The notes beneath the pieces were generated by a model. The model worked only from the letters and a program-made list of their open reading frames with translations, was not told the origin of the DNA and searched no databases. A stretch of DNA of 64,000 bases, taken from positions 2,480,001-2,544,000 of the forward strand of contig LS483478.1 of NCBI GenBank assembly GCA_900478215.1, in the 5' to 3' direction. Position numbers and translations under genes: made by a program. Positions 18,009 to 27,311 of the stretch are shown piece after piece; position 1 is the first letter of the stretch; every line of letters starts with the position of its first letter. This DNA is from Salmonella enterica subsp. houtenae serovar Houten. Lineage in GTDB: Bacteria > Pseudomonadota > Gammaproteobacteria > Enterobacterales > Enterobacteriaceae.

Positions 18009-19355
18009 ATGGTTGTTACGCTCGCGTATATCGCACTTTTTTTGATTTTCTCGTGGGTCATCTTGAGAATTAATCAAAAAAGCGATTCCCTGTCGAAAAG
18101 CGTTTTTATCGCTATCTTTTTAGGGGCGGTTATTGGTTTATCCCTGCATTTTACTTCCGCAAATCACACTAAAACCATTATCGAATGGTACAGCATAGTC
18201 GGCAATGGTTACGTCAACCTGTTAAAACTGGTCGCTATACCGCTCATTTTTATTTCGATTCTTTCCGCTATCAATAAACTGGAAAACAGCACCGGCATCG
18301 GAAAAATGTCGCTGACGATCGTCGGATGCATGTTATGCCTGGTGATGGTTGCCGGTTTTATCGGATTACTGACCGCGCATATACTGGGGCTTGACGCCAG
18401 CGCTTTTGTGCACATGCCGTCAACATTAACTACGGAAGAGGTCAATAAGACTGCCGCGGTGTCGATTCCCCAGTTAGTGACATCGCTGATCCCAACGAAT
18501 ATTTTTCTTGATCTTACGGGGGCCAGAAGCGTTTCCGTTATCGGAATCGTTATCTTCACGCTAATAGCGGGGATCGCCCTGTTAAAAGTCAAAAAAGAGG
18601 CGCCGGAAGAAGGTCAGAAATTAAGCGCAGGCATTAACGCTATTCAGTTCTGGGTAATGAAGATGGTGCGTATCGTTATTGCATTAACGCCCTATGGCGT
18701 CATGGCATTAATGACTACCGTATTTTCATCATACCGCCTTGAACAATTCGCCAGCTTACTTGGTTTTATCGGCGCTTGTTATATCGCGATTTTAATGATG
18801 TTTATCGTGCACGCCATTTTGCTGGTCCTCAGCGGTAATAACCCAGCGCGTTATTTCAGAATGGTCTGGCCGGTCTTAACCTTTGCGTTTGTTTCCCGCA
18901 GCAGCGCAGCCTCTATTCCGCTGGCCATTTCCGCCCAGGAAAAATTTGGCGTACAAAGCACCATTGCCAATATTTCCGCCTCGTTTGGCTCCAGTATGGG
19001 ACAAAATGGCTGCGCCGGTATTTATCCGGCTATTATGGTAGCGATGATTGCGCCCACCCTCGGCATTGATCCGCTCTCGCTGCATTTTCTGGCCGCGATG
19101 TTGCCTGCAATTGCGCTGGGGTCTATTGGCGTAGCCGGCGTCGGCGGCGGTGGTACGTTCGCGGCGCTGATTGTCCTGTCGACGTTGAATTTTCCCGTTG
19201 CGCTGGTCGGTATTTTTATCGCCATTGAACCTATCGTCGATATGGCCCGCACGGCACTGAACGTTAACGGATCGATGATGTCAGGCGTGCTGGCTAACCG
19301 TATTTTGAACAATAACACGGCTGACGACGTGTCAGCGGTTATTAACAGGCCTTAG
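18009..19355 (+). CDS. Sodium:dicarboxylate/cystine-type symporter
   Basis: A 448-residue membrane transporter of the DAACS (SLC1-like) family. It has eight or more hydrophobic helices, the serine-rich reentrant loop in SRSSAASIPLAI, and the conserved SFGSSMGQNGCAGIYPA motif of helix 7. The NH2-terminal region (WYSIVGNGYVNLLKL, IFISILSAINKLEN) resembles the cystine transporter TcyP (YdjN), so L-cystine is a plausible substrate, but a dicarboxylate or other amino acid cannot be excluded. An AAGAGG ribosome-binding site precedes the ATG. E. coli lacks a gene at this place between sufA and ydiH, so it is an accessory insertion in Salmonella. Confidence 0.8.
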   Translation: MVVTLAYIALFLIFSWVILRINQKSDSLSKSVFIAIFLGAVIGLSLHFTSANHTKTIIEWYSIVGNGYVNLLKLVAIPLIFISILSAINKLENSTGIGKMSLTIVGCMLCLVMVAGFIGLLTAHILGLDASAFVHMPSTLTTEEVNKTAAVSIPQLVTSLIPTNIFLDLTGARSVSVIGIVIFTLIAGIALLKVKKEAPEEGQKLSAGINAIQFWVMKMVRIVIALTPYGVMALMTTVFSSYRLEQFASLLGFIGACYIAILMMFIVHAILLVLSGNNPARYFRMVWPVLTFAFVSRSSAASIPLAISAQEKFGVQSTIANISASFGSSMGQNGCAGIYPAIMVAMIAPTLGIDPLSLHFLAAMLPAIALGSIGVAGVGGGGTFAALIVLSTLNFPVALVGIFIAIEPIVDMARTALNVNGSMMSGVLANRILNNNTADDVSAVINRP

Positions 19356-19381
19356 TTTTCTGCGCGCCCGGAAAAAGAAAA

Positions 19382-19413
19382 ACCCTTAAGTCTGTTCAAT
19401 ACAGGCTTAAGGG
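19382..19413 (+). terminator. Terminator-like hairpin after the symporter
   Basis: CCCTTAAGTCTG / CAGGCTTAAGGG form a 12-bp stem (one G-U pair) with a 7-base loop, 26 bases past the stop codon. There is no long U-tract on the plus strand. Confidence 0.6.
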
Positions 19414-19600
19414 CTCCGGCCCCATCCGGCGCTTATCTCCGGTACTCGTAATGGCTTAGCTCTTGAAGGGGCATAAGAATAATCTCATAAAGAGAGCGCG
19501 CCTTTTTAGCACAAATGGCGATCTGTATTTTTTTTAAACAAAATCAAGGGGATTATCTATTACCTGGTGACAGTGTCTGGTGAGATGGCCTGGTAACATA

Positions 19601-19634
19601 GCCGGATGGTGGCTAACGCCTTATCCGGCCTACA
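19601..19634. repeat. REP element
   Basis: GCCGGATGGTGGCTAACGCC followed by TTATCCGGCCTAC is a standard enterobacterial REP (palindromic unit). It sits just past the stop of leftward ydiH. Confidence 0.85.
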
Positions 19635-19643
19635 CAGACTTTA

Positions 19644-19832
19644 TTAATGCACGCCCAACCGCCACGCGAAATAGATCTCTTCTTTCAGTTCGGTTGCAGA
19701 GAGGGTGAGGAGATCGGCAAACTCTAACTCCAGCTGTTTTAAACGCTTCAAATACTGCGCGGGAGAAAGTTCGGTTTTATCACGGCGTAAAAATTCAATC
19801 GCCAGTTGGGTTGGGTCTAAATCAGTAGACAT
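19644..19832 (-). CDS. ydiH: Small conserved protein YdiH
   Basis: A 62-residue soluble protein, nearly identical to E. coli YdiH (DPTQLAIEFLRRD, AQYLKRLKQLELEFADLL, EEIYFAWRLGVH). Two amphipathic helices rich in leucine and charge are predicted. No function is known. The start MSTDLDPTQ is taken from the E. coli protein; an upstream in-frame Met would add 13 residues. Confidence 0.88.
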   Translation of the reverse strand: MSTDLDPTQLAIEFLRRDKTELSPAQYLKRLKQLELEFADLLTLSATELKEEIYFAWRLGVH

Positions 19833-19930
19833 ATCATCCTCGCTTATGTGTAAACGTGCGCAGTATATCACCTTTTTCTGCGCACATTTTGACCAAAAGC
19901 AATATGCATCACACTTTTATGGTGACAACG

Positions 19931-20341
19931 TCACACAATCGCCGTAGTAAGACGCGAAGAACAGCACAGGCGTCCCTGTTCATCAAAGATATCTATCTGC
20001 CATACCTGATGGCGAGCCCCGGTATGCAGCGCTTTACAGACGCCCCGCACGCGCCCCTGACGTGCCGACCGGATATGGTTGGCATTCACCTCCAGCCCCA
20101 CCACCTTTTGCTCCCCCTGCGTACACAGATAGCCTGCGACCGAGCCGATACTTTCCGCCAGCACCACAGACGCTCCGCCATGCAGCAAGCCGAACGGTTG
20201 TTTGGTGCGATGATCGACGGGCATTGTCGCTTCCAGCGTATCGTCCCCAATATGCTCAAAACGGATATCAAGCAGGCCAACCATATTCCCCTCCCCCATC
20301 GCATTAAGCGCATCGAGGGTCACTTCGCGTTTCCAGATCAT
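19931..20341 (-). CDS. menI: 1,4-dihydroxy-2-naphthoyl-CoA hydrolase MenI
   Basis: A 136-residue hotdog-fold thioesterase (formerly YdiI). It releases DHNA from DHNA-CoA in menaquinone synthesis. The catalytic Glu63 is in VLAESIGSVAG and the GLLHGGASV segment lies just before it. Its ATG overlaps the ydiJ stop by 4 bases (ATGA), so it is translated together with ydiJ. Confidence 0.95.
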   Translation of the reverse strand: MIWKREVTLDALNAMGEGNMVGLLDIRFEHIGDDTLEATMPVDHRTKQPFGLLHGGASVVLAESIGSVAGYLCTQGEQKVVGLEVNANHIRSARQGRVRGVCKALHTGARHQVWQIDIFDEQGRLCCSSRLTTAIV

Positions 20342-23300
20342 CCCATAATCTCCAGTAATGCCTGCAACGGGTGACGCACGCCCGTACCTTCAATGCGTTT
20401 GACCTGGCTTCGGCAGGAATAACCGGTTGCCAGGCAACGGTTTCGCGGTAGACGTTGCATCGCCTGATGCCAGGATAGCTCATAAATTCCCAGCGAATTT
20501 TGGTGATTGGTTACTTCATGTCCATAGGTGCCCGCCATACCGCAGCAGCCTACGCTGACATTTTCCAGCTTCGCGCCCAAATGGGCGAAGATGGCGGCCC
20601 ACTGCGCAGGCGCGCCAGGTAAAGCCGTGACTTCCGTACAATGGCCAAAAAAGTACCACGGTTCGCCGCTCACCTCGACGGACAGTCTTGCATTTATTTC
20701 CTGCGCCAGCCATTCATTCACCAGCAACACATGAAAATCGCCACGCTGTTCGCCCAGCGCCAGTTTGTATTCGTCGCGATAACACAGTACCAGCGCCGGA
20801 TCGACGCCCACCATTGGCATCCCCAACGCGGCGACCCGATTAAGGAATTCAGAGGTTTTTTTCGCTGTTTTCGCAAAGCGATTAAGAAAACCTTTAATAT
20901 GCTGCGCCTTACCATTCGGCGAGAACGGCAACAATACCGGCCTCCTGCCCAGTTTTTCCGCCAGGCGGATAAAGTCCGCCACGACCCGAGCATCGTAGTA
21001 GCTGGTAAACGGGTCCTGAACCACCAGTACCGTTTTCGCTTTTTGCTCGGCGCTCATGCTCTCCAGTTGCTCAAGCGTCATATTGGCGGACGGATGGCCC
21101 ACCAGTTGCTGTTGCAACGAAGGGGCGGAAAGCAGAGGTAAGTCCACCATACCGATATGATTTTTCGCCAGATTACGAACCATCGGTTGGTTAATAAAAA
21201 AGTTAAAGGTCTTTGGCGCTCGCGCCATCAGCGGCGCGTAGGTCTCAACCGTCGCCACCAGATGATCGCGTACCGGACGTAGATAACGCGTATGGTAAAG
21301 CTGTAAGAAACGTGAACGAAACTCCGGAACATCGATTTTAATCGGACACTGGGTCGAACAGGCTTTACACGCCAGACACCCTGACATGGCCTCTTTAACT
21401 TCATGGGAAAAGTCATACTCACCTTTGCGTCTGTGCCAGCTATTCCGGGTGCGGGCAACTAGCGTGCGCAAGCTGGCGCGTTTTTCTGGCAGCTCCTTTT
21501 CCAGCTTCAACGGGTCGACGCCGCGATCGGCCAATAGACGGAGCCATTCCCGCACCAGCGTCGCCCGCCCTTTCGGCGAGTGGATCCGGTTAAGGCTAAT
21601 TTTCATCGACGGGCACATCGGGCTTTTCGCATCGAAATTAAAGCACAGGCCGTTACCATTACACTCCATAGCGCCGCGCCAGGTCTGCCGTACCGCCAAC
21701 GGGATTTGCCGATCCCAGGTGCCGCGTTTTACCGCATCCACCGTCATCATCGGCGCCTCTATCCCCTGCGGCGGACAAATTTTACCCGGATTAAGTCGAT
21801 TATGCGGATCAAAAGCCGCTTTTATTTTGCGCAGCTCGCCATACAGAACTTCACCGAAAAAGGCCGGGCTGTACTCCGCACGGAAGCCTTTTCCATGCTC
21901 GCCCCATAACAGCCCACCGTATCTGGCGGTCAGCGCGACGACCTCATCGGAGATCTGTTTCATCAACAGTTCCTGCTGCGGATCGCACATATCCAGCGCC
22001 GGACGTACATGCAGCACCCCGGCATCCACATGACCGAACATGCCGTAACTTAATCCATGACCATCCAGCAGAGCGCGAAATTCGGCGATGTAATCGGCCA
22101 GATGTTCAGGCGGCACGCAGGTATCTTCCGCAAAAGGAATCGGTTTGGCAGCGCCTTTCGCATTACCCAACAGCCCTACCGCTTTTTTACGCATCGCGTA
22201 AATACGCTCAATACCCGTCAAATCGGTACAAAGTTGCCAGCCGATCACGCCCGCTTCCGCACGCGCCATCAGGCCATCCAGACGGTGGCACAGCGCCTCG
22301 ACCTGTCCGTCAATAAGCGCTTCATCGTCACCCGCGAATTCCACGATATTCAGGCCAAGCATCTCTTTATCCGGCACATCGGTAATCAATTCGCTAACGG
22401 AGTGCCAGACAATATCTTCCCGCGCGAGGTTAAGGACTTTGGAATCAACCGTCTCGACGGATAAGGCGCGCGCGTCAACCATAAAAGGGGCGTTACGCAG
22501 CGCGGAATCAAAGGAGTCGTATTTTACATTCACCAGACGGCGGACTTTGGGTATCGGGGTAATATCCAGCCGGGCTTCAGTAATAAACGCCAGCGTCCCT
22601 TCCGACCCCGTTAAGATGCGGGTGAGATCGAAGCGGGTCATGTCATCGTTAAAGACGTGGCGTAAATCGTAGCCAGTCAGGAAGCGATTGAGCCCTGGAA
22701 AGCTATCGAGGATACGTTGACGGTTTTCCAGGCAGGACTGATAGACGGTCTGATAGATGCGGCCTGGCGTCGTAGTGTTTTCACCCAGCGTCTGGGCAAG
22801 CTCTACGGGCATCGATTGCGTGTCAAGGATATCGCCCCCCAACAATACGGCCCGTATGCCTAAGACGTGATCTGACGTTTTTCCATAGACCAGCGAACCC
22901 TGACCGGATGCATCAGTATTAATCATACCGCCAAGCGTTGCGCGATTACTGGTGGAAAGTTCCGGCGCAAAAAAATAGCCATACGGCTTTAGCGCCTGAT
23001 TAAGCTGATCTTTTATAACGCCCGCCTCTACCCGCACCCATCCCTCTTCAGGATTAATTTCAATAATGCGGTTCATATAGCGGGACATATCAACAATAAT
23101 GCCCTGGTTCAACGCCTGGCCATTAGTGCCAGTACCGCCGCCTCGCGGGGTAAATATCAGCGACGTAAAGCGCGGCTCCGCCGCCAGACGGGCAAGAAGC
23201 GCGACATCCGCCGTAGAACGAGGAAACACAACAGCATCGGGAAGAAGCTGGTAGATACTGTTATCGGTCGACATTGTCAGACGGTCGGCATAGCTGGTTG

Positions 23301-23394
23301 CCGTATCGCCCGTAAACCCTTGCTGCTCCAGCGCCTGCAAAAAATTGAGCACCAGCTGAACGACGCCGGGTGCCTGAGAAATTTGTGGAATCAT
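20338..23394 (-). CDS. ydiJ: FAD/Fe-S oxidoreductase YdiJ (D-2-hydroxyglutarate dehydrogenase type)
   Basis: A 1018-residue flavoprotein. The N-terminal half is an FAD-linked oxidase (FTPRGGGTGTNGQALN for FAD pyrophosphate binding; GEHGKGFRAEY near the end of the flavin domain). The C-terminal half carries a ferredoxin motif (CLACKACSTQCPI) and CCG-type cysteine-rich segments (FFGHCTEV, VGCCGMAGTYGHE). YdiJ homologues oxidise D-2-hydroxyglutarate, the by-product of SerA, and pass electrons on. Length equals E. coli YdiJ. It is followed by menI in an ATGA overlap and is divergent from ydiK. Confidence 0.92.
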   Translation of the reverse strand: MIPQISQAPGVVQLVLNFLQALEQQGFTGDTATSYADRLTMSTDNSIYQLLPDAVVFPRSTADVALLARLAAEPRFTSLIFTPRGGGTGTNGQALNQGIIVDMSRYMNRIIEINPEEGWVRVEAGVIKDQLNQALKPYGYFFAPELSTSNRATLGGMINTDASGQGSLVYGKTSDHVLGIRAVLLGGDILDTQSMPVELAQTLGENTTTPGRIYQTVYQSCLENRQRILDSFPGLNRFLTGYDLRHVFNDDMTRFDLTRILTGSEGTLAFITEARLDITPIPKVRRLVNVKYDSFDSALRNAPFMVDARALSVETVDSKVLNLAREDIVWHSVSELITDVPDKEMLGLNIVEFAGDDEALIDGQVEALCHRLDGLMARAEAGVIGWQLCTDLTGIERIYAMRKKAVGLLGNAKGAAKPIPFAEDTCVPPEHLADYIAEFRALLDGHGLSYGMFGHVDAGVLHVRPALDMCDPQQELLMKQISDEVVALTARYGGLLWGEHGKGFRAEYSPAFFGEVLYGELRKIKAAFDPHNRLNPGKICPPQGIEAPMMTVDAVKRGTWDRQIPLAVRQTWRGAMECNGNGLCFNFDAKSPMCPSMKISLNRIHSPKGRATLVREWLRLLADRGVDPLKLEKELPEKRASLRTLVARTRNSWHRRKGEYDFSHEVKEAMSGCLACKACSTQCPIKIDVPEFRSRFLQLYHTRYLRPVRDHLVATVETYAPLMARAPKTFNFFINQPMVRNLAKNHIGMVDLPLLSAPSLQQQLVGHPSANMTLEQLESMSAEQKAKTVLVVQDPFTSYYDARVVADFIRLAEKLGRRPVLLPFSPNGKAQHIKGFLNRFAKTAKKTSEFLNRVAALGMPMVGVDPALVLCYRDEYKLALGEQRGDFHVLLVNEWLAQEINARLSVEVSGEPWYFFGHCTEVTALPGAPAQWAAIFAHLGAKLENVSVGCCGMAGTYGHEVTNHQNSLGIYELSWHQAMQRLPRNRCLATGYSCRSQVKRIEGTGVRHPLQALLEIMG

Positions 23395-23658
23395 TATATT
23401 GACCCTTTCCTGCGGTCTATGTTGTGAACGGTGGCGCCCAACCCGGCGAGCGCGAGCGGTCTACGCACAGGAAGGGATGCTTAATCGTTTGCGTGTTGCG
23501 TTATTTGTTGTATCACATTTTTTTCCTGTGCGCCCAACAGAATTACATGCAGAATCGGCCTGTTAAAAACCGCTGAAATTGCTCATCATTATAGGGTGTG
23601 GTTTGCATGTTCACGTCGCGCCAACGTTCTGGCGCAAAGACAAAGGTGAAAAGTATTT

Positions 23659-24777
23659 ATGGTAAATGTTCGTCAGCCCAGGGATATTGCGCAAGTGCTG
23701 CTATCGGTGCTGTTTTTAGCCATCATGATTGTGGCCTGTTTGTGGATAGTACAGCCTTTTATTTTGGGGTTTGCATGGGCAGGTACGATTGTTATCGCGA
23801 CCTGGCCCGTTTTGCTGAAATTACAAAAAATATTGTGGGGTCGCCGCTCGCTTGCCGTACTGGTCATGACGCTGCTGTTAGTGCTGCTCTTCGTTATTCC
23901 CGTCGCTTTGCTGGTTAACAGCATTGTCGATGGTAGCGGCCCGCTCATCCATGCAGTGACTGGCGGCGATATGACGCTACCCGATCTTGCATGGTTAAAT
24001 AATATTCCGTTGGTTGGCGCCAAACTGTATGCCGGATGGCATAGCCTGCTGGATATGGGCGGTAGCGCTATTATGGCGAAAGTGCGGCCTTACATCGGCA
24101 CAACCACGACCTGGTTTGTCGGTCAGGCGGCGCATATAGGACGCTTTATGATGCACTGCGCCCTGATGCTGTTGTTTAGCGCCCTGCTTTACTGGCGCGG
24201 CGAACAAGTGGCGATGGGAATACGCCATTTTGCCTGTCGTCTCGCGGCTAAACGCGGCGATGCGGCAGTTCTGCTGGCTGCTCAGGCGATCCGCGCCGTG
24301 GCGCTTGGCGTGGTGGTCACCGCGCTGGTACAGGCGGTACTTGGCGGCGTCGGGCTGGCGATTTCCGGCGTGCCTTACGCTACCCTATTGACGGTAGTGA
24401 TGATCCTTTCGTGTCTGGTTCAATTAGGGCCGTTGCCGGTACTGATTCCAGCCATTATCTGGCTTTACTGGACAGGCGACACCACCTGGGGCACCGTGCT
24501 GCTGGTATGGAGCGCCGTCGTCGGCACTCTGGATAACGTGATTCGTCCGGTACTCATCCGCATGGGCGCCGATTTACCGCTGCTTCTGATCCTCTCAGGG
24601 GTAATCGGCGGCCTGATTGCATTCGGTATGATTGGTCTGTTTATTGGACCGGTGCTTCTGGCCGTGACCTGGCGTTTGTTCTCCGCGTGGGTACATGAAG
24701 TTCCGGCGCCGACGAATGAACCGGAGGAGATCCTTGAAGAGCTGGATGAAATCGAGGAAGCCAACAAGCAGTCATAA
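23659..24777 (+). CDS. ydiK: AI-2E family membrane protein YdiK
   Basis: A 372-residue integral membrane protein of the AI-2E/UPF0118 (TqsA, PerM) family with about eight helices. The closing segment (DNVIRPVLIRMGADLPLLLILSGVIGG) is the family signature. The acidic C-terminal tail (NEPEEILEELDEIEE) is cytoplasmic. Substrate is unknown. It closely follows E. coli YdiK throughout. Confidence 0.92.
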   Translation: MVNVRQPRDIAQVLLSVLFLAIMIVACLWIVQPFILGFAWAGTIVIATWPVLLKLQKILWGRRSLAVLVMTLLLVLLFVIPVALLVNSIVDGSGPLIHAVTGGDMTLPDLAWLNNIPLVGAKLYAGWHSLLDMGGSAIMAKVRPYIGTTTTWFVGQAAHIGRFMMHCALMLLFSALLYWRGEQVAMGIRHFACRLAAKRGDAAVLLAAQAIRAVALGVVVTALVQAVLGGVGLAISGVPYATLLTVVMILSCLVQLGPLPVLIPAIIWLYWTGDTTWGTVLLVWSAVVGTLDNVIRPVLIRMGADLPLLLILSGVIGGLIAFGMIGLFIGPVLLAVTWRLFSAWVHEVPAPTNEPEEILEELDEIEEANKQS

Positions 24778-24782
24778 TCCCG

Positions 24783-24803
24783 TCGGGCGGCATCGCCGCC
24801 CGA
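24783..24803 (+). terminator. Hairpin after ydiK
   Basis: TCGGGCGGC / GCCGCCCGA form a 9-bp GC-rich stem with a 3-base loop, 6 bases past the ydiK stop. A short TTTA follows. It probably ends the ydiK transcript. Confidence 0.6.
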
Positions 24804-24959
24804 TGCTTTAGCAATGTTTATCAATTCAACGCACTCCCTATTTTAATTCGCCTGCCTGTTCCCTGCCGCATCTCATTTCTGTCGCAAATTCGTTACAGTT
24901 TTTAAACTATTGAGACGAATCTGATCGACGCAAAAAGTGCTCATGCCTACTATTAGCAC

Positions 24960-25064
24960 ACGGTTATAAATCAACACATTGATTTATAAGCATGGAAATC
25001 CCCTGAGTGAAACAACGAATTGCTGTGTGTAGTCTTTGCCCATCTCCCACGATGGGCTTTTTTT
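24960..25064 (+). ncRNA. rprA: Small regulatory RNA RprA
   Basis: The 105-base stretch starts ACGGTTATAAATCAACACAT and runs through the conserved CCCCTGAGTGAAACAACG to a terminator hairpin (GCCCATC / GATGGGC) with eight T at 25041-25064. It is nearly identical to E. coli RprA. RprA uses Hfq to open the rpoS leader and raise RpoS translation, and is transcribed by the Rcs phosphorelay (RcsB). It lies between ydiK and ydiL as in E. coli. Confidence 0.95.
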
Positions 25065-25237
25065 TAACTTTTTTGTCTCATCATAACGTGTGAGGGTCCC
25101 GCGTTTTTCCTTCAACGTAAGGATGCCAGCGACTAACAAATAATATTGCACAAGATACTGTGACTCTGTTCAAGCCGAAACGATGCTGGTGGTGCTATTT
25201 ATAGCATCACCTTTTTCATATGAAAGCTAAAAAAACG

Positions 25238-25594
25238 ATGAACGCGTTCGAATTACACGCATTACGACACATTTTTAATATGACGATTGAAGAATGCGCC
25301 GCCTATATCACCCAGGATAATAATTCAACGGCCTGGGAACGATGGGAAACTGGCGATGCGATAATCCCTCCAGAAATCATTACCAGGCTGATGGAGATCA
25401 AAGCAAAGAGGCAGCGGCGAATTAACGCTATTATTGACAAAATAAATCATCGTATCGGCAATAATACGATGCGTTACTTTTCTGATTTACCTACCTTTCA
25501 ATCGGTCTATACCGATGGTGATTTTATAGACTGGAAAATTTATCAATCCGTTGCTGCAGAACTTTTCGCGCGCGATCTGGAGCGGCTATGTTAG
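25238..25594 (+). CDS. ydiL: YdiL, HTH-like protein
   Basis: A 118-residue protein of the YdiL/DUF1870 family, with a helix-turn-helix-like N-terminus (LRHIFNMTIEECAAYI) similar to phage-type regulators and a conserved C-terminus (FIDWKIYQSVAAELFARDLERLC). The start at 25238 follows the E. coli protein; a longer form from 25220 is possible. Its function is unknown. Confidence 0.85.
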   Translation: MNAFELHALRHIFNMTIEECAAYITQDNNSTAWERWETGDAIIPPEIITRLMEIKAKRQRRINAIIDKINHRIGNNTMRYFSDLPTFQSVYTDGDFIDWKIYQSVAAELFARDLERLC

Positions 25595-25735
25595 ATGTAA
25601 AATTTATCGCCGCATAGTATTGATATCGGACAGAAAACCGCACAATTACGACAGTGACCTGTCACCCTATTCAACGAGCTTCCCGCCTGTCGTATACGAC
25701 CGTAACTTTCAGGCGACATCTCTGAGTCAGATAAT

Positions 25736-26947
25736 ATGAAAAATCGCTATTTCTCTACTGCTGTGGGGTTGTATTTTAATTACCTTGTACATGGCATGGG
25801 CGTCATCCTGATGAGCCTGAATATGTCATCGCTTGAACAGCAATGGCACACGACTACCGCTGGCGTATCTATTGTGATCTCTTCGCTTGGGATTGGCCGG
25901 TTAAGTGTTTTATTAATCGCCGGTATGCTTTCTGATCGCTTTGGTCGCCGACCGTTTATCATACTGGGAGTCGTCTGTTACCTGGCTTTTTTCATCGGCA
26001 TCCTCCATTCCCGGACGCTTTTTACCGCTTATGCCTGTGGCTTTTTAGCGGGTATGGCCAACAGTTTTCTGGATGCGGGAACCTATCCAAGTTTGATGGA
26101 GGCGTTCCCTCGCTCACCCAGTACGGCAAATATTCTCATTAAAGCGTTTGTCTCATGCGGGCAATTCTTGTTGCCTATTATTATCAGTTTATTAGTCTGG
26201 GCTAATATGTGGTTTGGCTGGGCCTTTCTACTTGCCGGCGCGATCATGCTCGTTAATGCCCTATTTTTATTACACTGCCCTTTTCCAGCGCATCCTGGTC
26301 GGATAACGAAACCTAACGCCCCGCAATCGCCTGACGCAAACGCCCACCCTTGTTCCCTGATTGATCTGTTCAGTTATACCCTTTATGGCTATGTGTCAAT
26401 GGCGACATTTTATCTTATCAGCCAGTGGCTGGCACAGTATGGAGAATTTGTCGCAGGAATGTCTTATACCCAATCTATTAAATTATTAAGTATTTATACC
26501 TGCGGATCGCTACTGTGCGTTTTTATTACCGCCCCACTGGTTAGAAAAACAATCCGCTCCACGACATTATTGATGTTTTATACTTTTATCTCTTTTATTG
26601 CGCTGCTGACCGTTTGTCTGCATCCGCAGACCTATGTTGTGATGATCTTCGCATTCGTCATTGGTTTCTCCTCTGCCGGCGGCGTAGTACAAATCGGCCT
26701 GACACTGATGGCGGCCCGATTTCCTCAGGCGAAAGGTAAAGCGACCGGTATTTATTACAGCGCTGGCAGCATCGCGACGTTCACCATCCCACTCATCACC
26801 GCACGAATTTCAGAAATGAGCATTGCACATGTTATGTGGTTTGATACCGGTATCGCCGCAACGGGATTTCTTCTCGCCTTGTTTATCGGTTACCGAAGCC
26901 GGGCTGAACTACAGCATCGCGCTGAAGCCGTGTCAACTGGACAATAA
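25736..26947 (+). CDS. ydiM: MFS transporter YdiM
   Basis: A 403-residue major facilitator with 12 predicted helices. The loop 2-3 signature is GMLSDRFGRRPF, and a related sequence (VVQIGLTLMAARFPQAKGK) lies in the second half. It is 404 residues in E. coli. The ribosome-binding site is weak. Its closest local relative is YdiN, which it resembles throughout. Proximity to ydiB and aroD suggests uptake of shikimate- or quinate-like acids, but no substrate is known. Confidence 0.88.
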   Translation: MKNRYFSTAVGLYFNYLVHGMGVILMSLNMSSLEQQWHTTTAGVSIVISSLGIGRLSVLLIAGMLSDRFGRRPFIILGVVCYLAFFIGILHSRTLFTAYACGFLAGMANSFLDAGTYPSLMEAFPRSPSTANILIKAFVSCGQFLLPIIISLLVWANMWFGWAFLLAGAIMLVNALFLLHCPFPAHPGRITKPNAPQSPDANAHPCSLIDLFSYTLYGYVSMATFYLISQWLAQYGEFVAGMSYTQSIKLLSIYTCGSLLCVFITAPLVRKTIRSTTLLMFYTFISFIALLTVCLHPQTYVVMIFAFVIGFSSAGGVVQIGLTLMAARFPQAKGKATGIYYSAGSIATFTIPLITARISEMSIAHVMWFDTGIAATGFLLALFIGYRSRAELQHRAEAVSTGQ

Positions 26948-27311
26948 ATGTCGACAGGCCATGTGCAATATTATTGTGTTGGTAAGCAAAATAAGATGTT
27001 AGCGACGATGACCAAAGAACGACAATTGTAATTACCATGTTAATTCTTATTCATTGCATTCACACTTATCAGAAAAATTGCGATAAGCATCACAGACTGA
27101 ATCTGCTAAACAGAGAATCTGCAACCGTTTTTATATACACCAAATAACGAAGAGAACCGTTCCAATGCAATAAACCTGGTATTTTAAGCGTCATCTTATG
27201 TACGTATAACAATGGCATTCAATTATAGTATTACTGAACACTCGCTGCGTGCAGTAAAAGCAGTAATAAGCAGAACATTGAATAAAACCATCAGCAAGGA
27301 GCTGTGAACAA
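26948..27311. other. ydiM-ydiN intergenic region, no gene seen
   Basis: About 360 AT-rich bases with no convincing ORF, only a 27-codon frame at the start lacking a ribosome-binding site. The ydiN promoter should lie here; an AAGGAG ribosome-binding site ends it at about 27296-27301, before the ATG at 27312. Confidence 0.5.
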
